The translations under genes were made by a program, and so were the position numbers. DNA of 64,000 nucleotides from Pistricoccus aurantiacus (GTDB taxonomy: Bacteria > Pseudomonadota > Gammaproteobacteria > Pseudomonadales > Halomonadaceae), in the NCBI RefSeq assembly GCF_007954585.1, contig NZ_CP042382.1, positions 3,596,001-3,660,000 of the forward strand, read 5' to 3'. The notes beneath the pieces were generated by a model that was not told the origin of the DNA, searched no databases, and saw only the letters and a program-made list of their open reading frames with translations. Below, piece after piece: positions 54,349 to 62,830 of this stretch (position 1 is its first letter; each line of letters begins with the position of its first letter).

Positions 54349-55593
54349 TCAACCAAACCGCTCGGCGCCGAAGGGCTTCATATCGATGGCGGTGGGCTCA
54401 TTGTCCATCATCTCGCCGAGCAGGCGTCCGGTTACCGGGCCAAGGGTGAATCCTTGATGGCCGTGGCCGAGGGCGAGCCACAGCCCCTTGTGTTTGGGCG
54501 CCGGGCCGATCAGCGGTTTCATGTCCGGCAGGCAGGGCCGCGCACCTTCCCAAGGGGTGTCGTTCAACCGTGCGCCCATGGAAGGCACCAGCTTACGGGC
54601 AACCTTTTCCGCCGCGTCGAGCTGTGCCGGGTTGGGGGGTGAATCCCGCCCAGCCAGTTCCGCTCCGGTGGTAATGCGAATGCCCTCGCGCATCGCTGCC
54701 ATGAAATAGCCCTGCTCCGTGTCGCGTATCCAGTGCTTGAGCGGATGCTCGCCCTGAGCGTAATGCATGTTGTAGCCGCGCTTGGCGAACAGCGGAAACC
54801 GATAGCCGAGCGGTTTCAAGGGAATCATCGCCCAGGGGCCCAGGGCATTGACTACTTCCTTGGCTTCCATGTCGCCTCGGGAGGTCCCGACCCGCCAGCC
54901 GGTCTCGGTGGGCTCAAGGCTTTCGATATAGGCGGTCATTGTCTCGCCGCCCTCGCTACGATAGGCATCCGCGTAGGCCTTGACCAGATCTCCCGGGCTT
55001 TCCACGCACCAGGAGTCGGTCCAACGCAAGCCGCCGATCACTTCCCGAGAAAGGCCAGGCTGCAGCGCATCCACGCCGCTGCGATCCAGCACTTCGTAGT
55101 TGACGCCGTGATTTTCATGAACCCGACGCGCGTCTTTCAGACGCTCACGGAAACTATCGTCCCGGCGGAAGATCTCGAACCAGCCCTGCTTGTGTACCAG
55201 GGATTGCGCCTTGGCCGCCTCGATCATCGTTTCATGTTCCTGCAGGCACAGGCCGATGATCGCCGCATAATCCGGCACGATATCGGAATAGTGGCTGGGC
55301 CAGCTGTTGCGCCAATACTGGAACAGCGGACCGGCGGCCTTCACCATGCCGGAGATCTGATAGCGAATATCGATGCGATTGTTAGGCAGCACGCTCATCA
55401 GGGTGCCGAAATCCTGGGGAAACTGGTAAGGCTCCACCGCCTCGCGCTGAATCAGGCCGGCGTTGCCTAGAGAAGTCTCGTCGCCGGGCTCGCGACGATC
55501 GATCAACAGCACCGAGCGTCCTCGTCGAGCCAGATGATAGGCGACGGACACCCCGACCATACCCGCACCCAAAACGATAGTATCCTTAGCCAT
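54349..55593 (-). CDS. DadA-like FAD-dependent oxidoreductase
   Basis: This 414-residue amino acid dehydrogenase/oxidase has the N-terminal FAD dinucleotide motif VLGAGMVGVSVAYHLARRG and a C-terminal GLWLALGHGHQGFTLGPVTGR, both typical of DadA D-amino acid dehydrogenase and related imino acid oxidases. RREPGDETSLGNAGLI near residue 40 also fits. It lies next to eutB on the same strand with a 78-base gap, so it may oxidise an intermediate of hydroxyectoine breakdown or a D-amino acid. Function is inferred. Confidence 0.85.
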   Translation of the reverse strand: MAKDTIVLGAGMVGVSVAYHLARRGRSVLLIDRREPGDETSLGNAGLIQREAVEPYQFPQDFGTLMSVLPNNRIDIRYQISGMVKAAGPLFQYWRNSWPSHYSDIVPDYAAIIGLCLQEHETMIEAAKAQSLVHKQGWFEIFRRDDSFRERLKDARRVHENHGVNYEVLDRSGVDALQPGLSREVIGGLRWTDSWCVESPGDLVKAYADAYRSEGGETMTAYIESLEPTETGWRVGTSRGDMEAKEVVNALGPWAMIPLKPLGYRFPLFAKRGYNMHYAQGEHPLKHWIRDTEQGYFMAAMREGIRITTGAELAGRDSPPNPAQLDAAEKVARKLVPSMGARLNDTPWEGARPCLPDMKPLIGPAPKHKGLWLALGHGHQGFTLGPVTGRLLGEMMDNEPTAIDMKPFGAERFG

Positions 55594-55671
55594 GTGCTGT
55601 CTCCCCCTACGCTGTGTGAATAGATTGGATTATCTCGCGAATCCGCCAGACACGACAGGGCGAAATCGGCT

Positions 55672-56673
55672 TTATTGATACGTGGCCCGAGCGCGATCGA
55701 AAGTTTCCAGATCGACGCCGTTGCCCGAAAGGATCAAGGCCACCTTCTGGCCATGTATGTCCAGAGCATGTTCCTCGATGGCGGCGAGCCCCACCGCCGC
55801 GGCGCCTTCCACCAACATCCTCTCCTCGGCGAGCAGCTCGACCATGGCTCGGGCGATGGCCCGCTCCGAGACCTGGTAGTGATCGTTCATGACTTCTTCC
55901 ACCAAAGCAAAGGTACAGCGATTGTGCAGGCCGATACCGCCACCCAGGGAATCGGCGAAGCTTTCGACCTCTTCCACCTCCACCGGCTGGCCCGCCTGCA
56001 GGCTTTCCCACATGGCGGCGCCCTGGGCAAGACTCACCCCGGTAAGGCGAATAGCCGGCCTGATGGCCTTGAGCGCCGCGCCGATACCCCCCAGAAGACC
56101 GCCGCCGGAAAGCCCGACGATCACCCGGTCGAGATCCGGTTGGTCCTCCAGCAACTCCAGACCGATGGTGCCCTGGCCACTGGCGATCAGCGGATCATCG
56201 AAAGGCGGGATCAGCGTCATGCCTTGCTCGCTCACCAGGCGTTCGACTTCCTGGAAGGCCTCGTCCTGACTGCGCCCCATCCGTCTGACATTGGCTCCCA
56301 GGGCCTCGATGGCAACGATCTTGTTCTGCGGCACCAGTCTGGAGAGACAGATGGTCGCCGGCACTCCGAGCCGCGCCGCCGCATAGGCCACCGCCCGACC
56401 GTGGTTGCCGGTGGAGGCGGTGGTGACGCCGGCCCTCAGGCTGTCTCGTCCTTGTTGCTCGATCAGCGCGGCGATCATGTTGGCGGCCCCGCGCAGCTTG
56501 AAGGCGCCGGTGGGCTGGCAGGTCTCCAGCTTGAGAAAGATCTCCGCCTCGAAGCGCCGGGACAGCGCCTGGGACAACACCAGGGGCGTGCGACTTACCT
56601 GGCCCGCGATACGCTTGCGGGCCTGATAGATCGACGCCAGAGTGACGCCGTGGTCGGCTGGCGGCGACTTCAC
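55672..56673 (-). CDS. eutB: hydroxyectoine utilisation dehydratase EutB
   Basis: This 333-residue threonine-dehydratase-like PLP enzyme has the PLP Lys at Lys59 in TGAFKLRGAANM, the Asn-containing STGNHGRAVAYAA and the phosphate-binding GLSGGGLLGGIG. Length and sequence fit EutB, assigned to hydroxyectoine degradation, and the context beside doeC-doeD supports that over a biosynthetic IlvA. No EutC (cyclodeaminase) or EutA is seen here. Its ATG directly abuts the doeD stop. Confidence 0.85.
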   Translation of the reverse strand: MKSPPADHGVTLASIYQARKRIAGQVSRTPLVLSQALSRRFEAEIFLKLETCQPTGAFKLRGAANMIAALIEQQGRDSLRAGVTTASTGNHGRAVAYAAARLGVPATICLSRLVPQNKIVAIEALGANVRRMGRSQDEAFQEVERLVSEQGMTLIPPFDDPLIASGQGTIGLELLEDQPDLDRVIVGLSGGGLLGGIGAALKAIRPAIRLTGVSLAQGAAMWESLQAGQPVEVEEVESFADSLGGGIGLHNRCTFALVEEVMNDHYQVSERAIARAMVELLAEERMLVEGAAAVGLAAIEEHALDIHGQKVALILSGNGVDLETFDRARATYQ

Positions 56674-58077
56674 CTATTTCAAATCTCCGGACCGGGTTAG
56701 CTCGTCGGTTACCTTAGCCACCGCTCGGCGGGTGCGAGCCACCACCTCGTCGACCTCTTCCCGATTGATGGTCATGGGCGGTGCGAAGCCAAGGATATCC
56801 CCTTGCGGCATGGCCCGGGCGATCAGATTTTCCTCCAGGGCGGCGGCGGCGATGCGCGGGCCGACCTTGAGGCTGGGGTCGAACAGCGCCCGAGCCTGCG
56901 GATTCGGCGAGAACTCCAGGGCCGCCAGCATGCCCACGCCGCGCACGTCCCCCATCAGCGGATGCTCGCGAAACTCCTCCCGGAAGCGTTGCAGAAGATA
57001 GGCGCCGGTTTCCGCGGCATTTTGGGTCAGCCCCTCCCGCTCGATGATCTCCAGGTTGGCCAGGCCCGCGGCACAGCCCAGGGCGTGGCCGGAATAGGTC
57101 CAGCCGTGGCCGATGGGACCGTGTTCCTCGGTGCCCTGCTCCAGCACCTGCCAGACCCGGTCGCCGACGATTACCCCGGAAAGGGGCTGATAGGCGCTGG
57201 TCAGGCCCTTGGCCACGGTCATCAGATCCGGCTTGATGCCGTAGAAATGAGAGCCGAAATCCGCGCCGATACGCCCGAAGCCGCACACCACCTCATCGGC
57301 GATCAAGAGGATATCGTAGCGGTCGAGCACCGCCTGAATCTCCTGCCAGTAGCCTTCCGGCGGCGGCACGATGCCGCCGGTCCCCAGCACCGGCTCGCCG
57401 ATAAAGGCGGCTACGGTGTCCGGGCCTTCCGCCTGGATCATCTCGTCGAGCTTTTGCGCGCAGTACCTGGAAAACTCCCGCTCGCTCATGTCCTGCTGAG
57501 TATCGCCACGACGATAGTAATAAGGCGCTTCCGTGTGGCGCACGCCTTCGATGGGCAGATCGAACAGCTTGTGGAAGGCATCCAGCCCGGTCAGGGAGCC
57601 CGCGGCGATGCTCGAGCCGTGATAGCCGCGCATACGCGAGATGATCTTCTTCTTGTTAGGCCGCCCCAGCACGTTGTTGTAGTAACGCACCAGCTTGATC
57701 TGGGTCTCGTTGGCGTCGCTGCCGGAAAGCCCGTAGTAGACCTTGGACATGCCCGGCCCTGCGAGCTCGAGAATCTTCTCGGAAAGCGCGATCTGCGGCT
57801 CGTTGGAGTGGCCTACGTAGGTATGGTAGTAGGCCAGCTCCATGGCTTGGCGATAGATCGCCTCGGCCATTTCGCTTCGACCATAGCCGATATTGACGCA
57901 GTAAAGCCCGGCGAAGCCGTCGATATACTCCCGGCCATCCTTGTCGGTGATATGGATGCCCTTGGCCCCGGTGATTACCCGGCCCGGAGCATCGCCGCGG
58001 GCAAAGTCCCGCAGATGGCTGGATGCATGAAAGGTGACCTTGCGATCGCGATCGATCAGCGCCTGATGAGGTGCCAT
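56674..58077 (-). CDS. doeD: diaminobutyrate-2-oxoglutarate transaminase DoeD
   Basis: This 467-residue class III aminotransferase has RVITGAKGIHITDKDGREYID, the PLP-binding Asp in LLIADEVVCGFGRIG and the PLP Lys in MTVAKGLTSAYQPLSG. In the ectoine degradation pathway DoeD converts L-2,4-diaminobutyrate to aspartate-semialdehyde. AGGAGAACACT precedes ATG 58077. Immediately downstream is eutB; upstream 149 bases away is doeC, so they probably form one operon. Confidence 0.9.
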   Translation of the reverse strand: MAPHQALIDRDRKVTFHASSHLRDFARGDAPGRVITGAKGIHITDKDGREYIDGFAGLYCVNIGYGRSEMAEAIYRQAMELAYYHTYVGHSNEPQIALSEKILELAGPGMSKVYYGLSGSDANETQIKLVRYYNNVLGRPNKKKIISRMRGYHGSSIAAGSLTGLDAFHKLFDLPIEGVRHTEAPYYYRRGDTQQDMSEREFSRYCAQKLDEMIQAEGPDTVAAFIGEPVLGTGGIVPPPEGYWQEIQAVLDRYDILLIADEVVCGFGRIGADFGSHFYGIKPDLMTVAKGLTSAYQPLSGVIVGDRVWQVLEQGTEEHGPIGHGWTYSGHALGCAAGLANLEIIEREGLTQNAAETGAYLLQRFREEFREHPLMGDVRGVGMLAALEFSPNPQARALFDPSLKVGPRIAAAALEENLIARAMPQGDILGFAPPMTINREEVDEVVARTRRAVAKVTDELTRSGDLK

Positions 58078-58226
58078 AGTGTTCTCCTGATTGAAGCAAA
58101 TAACGTAAGCCGGCGCTGGCCGGACGATAAAAAACCAATCTTGATAAAAGGCCGCCATTCGCTAAACCGTAATCGTGGCCTGAGCGAATGGCGGCGCCTA
58201 GGTAGCGCCATGAGATGACGCCGCAG

Positions 58227-59699
58227 CTAGCTTCCTGACGCGGAGCCCAGACCGCCAAGACAGTAGTATTTCGTATCCAGGTACTCCTCGATGCCCGGTA
58301 TGCCGCCTTCCCGGCCCAGGCCGGACTGCTTGATGCCGCCGAAGGGCACCGGAGCGCCGGTCATCTTCACCGAGTTGACCGCCACCATGCCGTACTCGAT
58401 TCCACGCATCAGTTTCCAGATCCGCCGGATATCATGGGTATAGATATAGGAGGCCAGGCCGTACTCGGTATCGTTGGCCAGCTCGATGGCCTCGTCGTCG
58501 TCCCGATAGGAGACCACCCCCGCCACGGGTGCGAAGGTTTCCTCGTGCCAGACCTGCATGTCTCGGGTCACGCCGCTGAGCAGCACCGGCATGAAGAAGT
58601 TGGGCCCCGGCGCCTTCGACTGATCCCCGGCCACCAGGGTAGCGCCCTTGGAGATGGCGTCATCGACGATCTGGGACGCCTTCTCCACCGCACGCTCGTT
58701 GATCAGAGGACCGAGTTCCGTCTCGCTATCCATCCCGTTGCCTACCCGCAAGGCAGCCATGCGCTCGGCGAACTGGGCGACGAACTCATCGTGAATCGAC
58801 TCGTGCACGATGATACGATCCGCCGCCAGGCAGTCCTGGCCGGAAGTCTGGAACTTGGCATTGACCGCGGCAAAGGCGGCCTCCCGCGGGTCCATGTCCG
58901 GCCCGACGATAAAGGGCGCGTTGCCACCAAGCTCCAGAGACACCCGCTTGACGGTATTCGCGCACTGTTTTAGCAGCAGCTTGCCGACCCGGGTGGAACC
59001 GGTGAAGGACAGCGCCTTGACCCGCTCCTCGGCACAAAGAATCTCGGAGATACGCGCGGAATCCCCCAGCACCACGTTGAATACGCCGGCGGGAATGCCG
59101 GCCCGCTCCGCCAGTTCCGCCAGCGCCAGCGCCGTGAAGGGAGTCTCCCCGGCGGGCTTGACGATCACCGGGCAGCCCGCCGCCATGGCGGCGCCGGCCT
59201 TGCGGGTGATCATTGCCAGCGGAAAATTCCAGGGGGTGATCAGCACGCTGATCCCCACCGGCTCCTTGATGGTGCCAAGCGTGGCGTTGGGAATCGGGCT
59301 GGGAATGGTGTCGCCGATGATGCGCTTGCCCTGCTCCGCGAACCAGCGGATAAAGCTCGCCCCGTACTGCACCTCGCCCCGAGAATCCGCCAGGGACTTG
59401 CCCTGCTCGCGAGTCATGATGACCGCCAGGTCTTCGCGGTTTTCCTGCAGCTGATCAAACCAGGCCAGCAGCCGCTCGCAGCGCTCATCCGCCCGCAGCG
59501 CCCGCCAGTGAACGAAAGCGCGCTCGGCGCTATCCACCGCCGCCCGAATCTGGGCGTCCTCGAGCCAGGGGATATGCCCCAGGGTTTCGCCGGTAGCCGG
59601 ATCATCCACCGGCGCTTCCCGACCTTCATCGCCATAAGTCCACTTGCCATCGATATAGGCGTATTGATGCAATAGACGCGGATCGCTGAGCTTGAACAT
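58227..59699 (-). CDS. doeC: aspartate-semialdehyde dehydrogenase DoeC
   Basis: This 490-residue aldehyde dehydrogenase has SVLITPWNFPLAMITRK, the catalytic Glu in LELGGNAPFIVG and the catalytic Cys in FQTSGQDCLAADR, as in succinate-semialdehyde-type ALDHs. In ectoine catabolism DoeC oxidises aspartate-semialdehyde to aspartate. AGGAGATGTTCG precedes ATG 59699. It is the first gene of the doeC-doeD-eutB run. The 285-base region upstream, shared with the divergent cbpA, holds promoters for both. Confidence 0.9.
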   Translation of the reverse strand: MFKLSDPRLLHQYAYIDGKWTYGDEGREAPVDDPATGETLGHIPWLEDAQIRAAVDSAERAFVHWRALRADERCERLLAWFDQLQENREDLAVIMTREQGKSLADSRGEVQYGASFIRWFAEQGKRIIGDTIPSPIPNATLGTIKEPVGISVLITPWNFPLAMITRKAGAAMAAGCPVIVKPAGETPFTALALAELAERAGIPAGVFNVVLGDSARISEILCAEERVKALSFTGSTRVGKLLLKQCANTVKRVSLELGGNAPFIVGPDMDPREAAFAAVNAKFQTSGQDCLAADRIIVHESIHDEFVAQFAERMAALRVGNGMDSETELGPLINERAVEKASQIVDDAISKGATLVAGDQSKAPGPNFFMPVLLSGVTRDMQVWHEETFAPVAGVVSYRDDDEAIELANDTEYGLASYIYTHDIRRIWKLMRGIEYGMVAVNSVKMTGAPVPFGGIKQSGLGREGGIPGIEEYLDTKYYCLGGLGSASGS

Positions 59700-59984
59700 C
59701 GAACATCTCCTGACTGATTCCTGATAGACAACGAGCCTGATCACTGAGGACATGGTGTACTTCTGATAACCATGCTTGGCTCGCGCCCGACATTCCTGCG
59801 ATGCTCATAGCGTAAGGGATAAGCGACGCAAAGACTTTTCGATAGCGTCACTATAAATTGCGCTTTTTTTTGTTTACCGACGGGAAGTGGAGGAATTTTC
59901 TGAGGATCGCGGAACTATCCGCTTGTAAAGTGAGAGTGCCGAACAGATTTATCGGCTAACGATTTGTCGAGAGGCCAAAGGGAA

Positions 59985-60962
59985 ATGGAGTTCAAGGATT
60001 ACTATCAAGTCATGGGCGTCGAGCGGGACGCCACCCAGGATGAAATCAAGCGCGCCTACCGCAAGCTGGCGCGCAAGTACCACCCGGACGTCAACAAGGA
60101 AGCGAACGCGGAAACCAAGTTCAAGGAAGTGGGCGAGGCTTACGAGGTACTCAAGGATCCGGAGAAGCGCGCCGCCTACGACCAGCTCGGCACCAATTGG
60201 CAGGCCGGCCAGGACTTCCAGCCGCCACCGGACTGGGATCAGGGCTTCGAATTCCACGGCGGCGGCTTTACCGAGGCGGACGCGGCCCAGTTCAGCGATT
60301 TCTTCGAGGATCTGTTCGGTCGCCGCGGGTCTGGTGGCGCGGGCGGCCGTGGCTTCGAGGACTTCTCTGCGGGAGGCCACAGCCGGGAATTCCATTTCCG
60401 AGGCGAGGATAGCCACGCCAGAATTCTGATCGACCTGGAGGATGCCTATCAGGGCGCTACCCGTACCCTGACCCTCAAGCACAGCGAACTGGGCGCCGAC
60501 GGTCGCCCCCAGGTCAAGGAGCGCAATCTCAACGTCAAGATTCCCAAGGGCATCCGCCCGGGTCAGCATATTCGCCTGACCAAGCAGGGCCAGCCGGGGT
60601 TCGGCCAAGGGGAGGCCGGCGACCTGTATCTCGAGGTCGAGTTTCGCCCTCACCCCTTGTACCGGGTCGAGGGCAAGGACGTCTATCTGGAACTGCCCGT
60701 AGCCCCCTGGGAGGCGGCACTGGGGGCCAACGTCAAGGTCCCTACGCCAAGCGGCCAGGTGGGTCTGAAGATACCGGCGAATTCAAAAGCCGGCGGCAGA
60801 CTCCGCCTGCGTGGCCGCGGGCTACCGTCCAAAGCGCCGGGGGATCTCTATGTGGTGCTGCGGGTGGAGCTGCCGAAAGCGAACAGCGAGGCGGACAAGG
60901 CGGCGTACGAGGAATTCGCCAAGGCCTTCGAATTCAATCCACGCGCGGATCTGGGAGTATGA
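59985..60962 (+). CDS. cbpA: DnaJ-class co-chaperone CbpA
   Basis: This 325-residue curved-DNA-binding-protein-like J protein has the N-terminal J domain with KYHPDVNKEA (the HPD motif), a G/F-rich linker (about residues 70-130, RGSGGAGGRGFEDFS) and a C-terminal substrate-binding domain without the DnaJ zinc fingers. This matches CbpA rather than DnaJ. It cooperates with DnaK. AGAGGCCAAAGGGA precedes ATG 59985. cbpM follows after three bases. Confidence 0.93.
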   Translation: MEFKDYYQVMGVERDATQDEIKRAYRKLARKYHPDVNKEANAETKFKEVGEAYEVLKDPEKRAAYDQLGTNWQAGQDFQPPPDWDQGFEFHGGGFTEADAAQFSDFFEDLFGRRGSGGAGGRGFEDFSAGGHSREFHFRGEDSHARILIDLEDAYQGATRTLTLKHSELGADGRPQVKERNLNVKIPKGIRPGQHIRLTKQGQPGFGQGEAGDLYLEVEFRPHPLYRVEGKDVYLELPVAPWEAALGANVKVPTPSGQVGLKIPANSKAGGRLRLRGRGLPSKAPGDLYVVLRVELPKANSEADKAAYEEFAKAFEFNPRADLGV

Positions 60963-60965
60963 ATC

Positions 60966-61280
60966 ATGCGACGATCAACCATGACATCGCTGACCGGCGA
61001 ACTTCTTGAAGAAGAGGTCGAGCTGACCCTGGGAGAACTGTGCCGCGCTTGCCAACTGCCGGCGGAACGGATTTTCGCCCTGGTGGAGGAAGGCGTCATC
61101 GAGCCTGCAGGGCGGGATACCACCCAATGGCGTTTCCAGGGCATCAGCGTGACTCGAGTCCATCGCGCCCAGCGCCTGGAGCGGGATCTCGGCATCAATC
61201 CCGCCGGGGTGGCGCTGGCGCTGGAACTGCTCGAGGAGATGGATAGGCTGCGACGGCGACTGCGTCGCCTGGAAGGCTGA
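60966..61280 (+). CDS. cbpM: chaperone modulator CbpM
   Basis: This 104-residue MerR-like winged-helix protein fits CbpM, the specific inhibitor of CbpA: TLGELCRACQLPAERIFALVEEG, IEPAG, then a coiled C-terminal MDRLRRRLRRLE. It is translationally adjacent to cbpA, the standard arrangement. It ends four bases from the convergent doeX stop. Its insertion, with cbpA, splits doeX-doeB-doeA from doeC-doeD. Confidence 0.88.
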   Translation: MRRSTMTSLTGELLEEEVELTLGELCRACQLPAERIFALVEEGVIEPAGRDTTQWRFQGISVTRVHRAQRLERDLGINPAGVALALELLEEMDRLRRRLRRLEG

Positions 61281-61284
61281 ACGA

Positions 61285-61770
61285 TCAGCGCTTGTCGAGC
61301 ACCAGTGATGGCGAGGTTCGTTTGACGGTCTTGGTGACGATATAGGTGAAGTAGCGCTCGATGCCGATTTCCGAGACCAGCCAGGCGTCGATCAGCCGCT
61401 GATAGCTATCGACGCTTTCCACCTCCAGCTTGATGAGATAGTCGACGCCGCCGCCTACCGCCACGCATTCCGTGACCTCCGGCGCTTCAAGCATCGCCGC
61501 CTCGAAGCGCTGGAAGCTTTCCGCGTCGTGAGCCTTGAGTTCGATCTGCACCCATACCGGCGTGCACTTGGCGAGCACCGAGACATTGATGCGCGCGCCA
61601 TAGCCCTCGATGATCCCAGCCTTTTCCAGGCGGCGCACCCGCTCCCAGCAAGGGCTGACGGAGAGGTTGATCGCTTCCGCCAGCTTCGACTTGGTAATGC
61701 GCCCGTCCACGGCGAGAATATCGAGGATCTTCAGATCGAAGCGATCAAGCTTGATGGCTTTTCCGGTCAT
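61285..61770 (-). CDS. doeX: Lrp/AsnC family regulator DoeX
   Basis: This 161-residue Lrp/AsnC regulator has an N-terminal HTH (FDLKILDILAVDGRITKSKL, SVSPCWERVRRLEKAG) and a C-terminal RAM effector domain (ECVAVGGGVDYLIKLEVES). Directly downstream of doeB (6-base gap) it matches DoeX, the ectoine-degradation regulator. It probably controls the doeA-doeB operon by binding an intermediate such as N-acetyl-diaminobutyrate or diaminobutyrate. Confidence 0.9.
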   Translation of the reverse strand: MTGKAIKLDRFDLKILDILAVDGRITKSKLAEAINLSVSPCWERVRRLEKAGIIEGYGARINVSVLAKCTPVWVQIELKAHDAESFQRFEAAMLEAPEVTECVAVGGGVDYLIKLEVESVDSYQRLIDAWLVSEIGIERYFTYIVTKTVKRTSPSLVLDKR

Positions 61771-61776
61771 GGCGTC

Positions 61777-62793
61777 TCAGGCGTCCAGGCGATCGACGAT
61801 GGCGCCGATTACCGCGATGGTATCGCCCATCTTGACCTGAGCCGGGAAGCGTCTTGCCACCAGCAGACCGTCCCGCTGAGCATGATATTCCACCGGCGCC
61901 ACCCCGCAGCGGGTCATGTCGTAGACACGAGCGATCACCTGCCCCGCTTCTACCTTCTCTCCCAGAGCCAGGGTAAGCTCCAGCACCCCTTCATGCTCGC
62001 TCTGCACGTAGCAGGAGGCGTCCGGCATATCGATATAGGTCTGCGGCTCCTCCGGCGTTTGCAGTTCGCCCTTCATTACGCCGTAATGCACCAGGAAGTT
62101 GTGAATGCCCCGCTCGGTGATGGCGACACTCTGAGGCGTCGAGGTACCACCGCCGCCCAGTTCCGTGGCGACGAATATCTTGCCCTGGGATTCCACCGCG
62201 GTATCGAAGAGCTTCGCCGCATCGAGCTCGAACATCATCATCGCCGCGGGCGCGCCGAAGGCGATGGCGCCTTCCAGGGCCTGACGCTGCTGATCCGCAT
62301 TGTCCAGACGATGGGAGGCTGCAAAGGGAATGATATCCAGGGTGCGCCCGCCGGAATGCAGGTCCAGCACCACGTCGCTGAGCGGCACCAGATAGCGGGT
62401 GAAGTAATCAGCGATCTGCTCCGTCACGTTTCCGTCCGGGTTGCCGGGAAAACTGCGATTGAGATTGCCCTGATCCAGCCCGGAGGTGCGCTTGCCCGCT
62501 CGCGCCGCCGGCAGGTTCATCATCGGCACGATGATCACACGGCCCTGGATCTGAGCGGCTTCGAGAGTCGTCGTCAGCTTGAGCAGCGCGGTGATGCCCT
62601 CGTACTCGTCGCCGTGATTGCCCCCGGTCAGCAACGCCGTGGGGCCCTCGCCGTTCTTGATCACGCTGACGGGAATCATCACCGCCCCCCAGGCGGATTC
62701 ATCCGTCGAAATCGGCAGCTTGAGATAGCCGTGCTGCACGCCGTCCCGATCGAAATCGACGGTGGTGGAAATAGGGCTTGGCCTAAGGCTCAT
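61777..62793 (-). CDS. doeB: N-alpha-acetyl-L-2,4-diaminobutyrate deacetylase DoeB
   Basis: This 338-residue zinc-dependent deacetylase of the succinylglutamate desuccinylase/aspartoacylase group has GGNHGDEYEGIT (His and Glu zinc ligands), GLDQGNLNRSFPG and VVLDLHSGGRTLD (His zinc ligand). It removes the acetyl group from N-alpha-acetyl-2,4-diaminobutyrate made by DoeA. AAGGAGCGACT precedes ATG 62793; a longer frame overlaps doeA. doeB lies between doeA and doeX. Confidence 0.92.
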   Translation of the reverse strand: MSLRPSPISTTVDFDRDGVQHGYLKLPISTDESAWGAVMIPVSVIKNGEGPTALLTGGNHGDEYEGITALLKLTTTLEAAQIQGRVIIVPMMNLPAARAGKRTSGLDQGNLNRSFPGNPDGNVTEQIADYFTRYLVPLSDVVLDLHSGGRTLDIIPFAASHRLDNADQQRQALEGAIAFGAPAAMMMFELDAAKLFDTAVESQGKIFVATELGGGGTSTPQSVAITERGIHNFLVHYGVMKGELQTPEEPQTYIDMPDASCYVQSEHEGVLELTLALGEKVEAGQVIARVYDMTRCGVAPVEYHAQRDGLLVARRFPAQVKMGDTIAVIGAIVDRLDA

Positions 62794-62830
62794 AGTCGCT
62801 CCTTGAAAGACAATGCTCGCGGGTGGCGGA

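Noticed and set aside
56803-58218. A 471-codon frame opposite doeD
   Set aside because: Antisense of the aminotransferase; high GC keeps this frame open.
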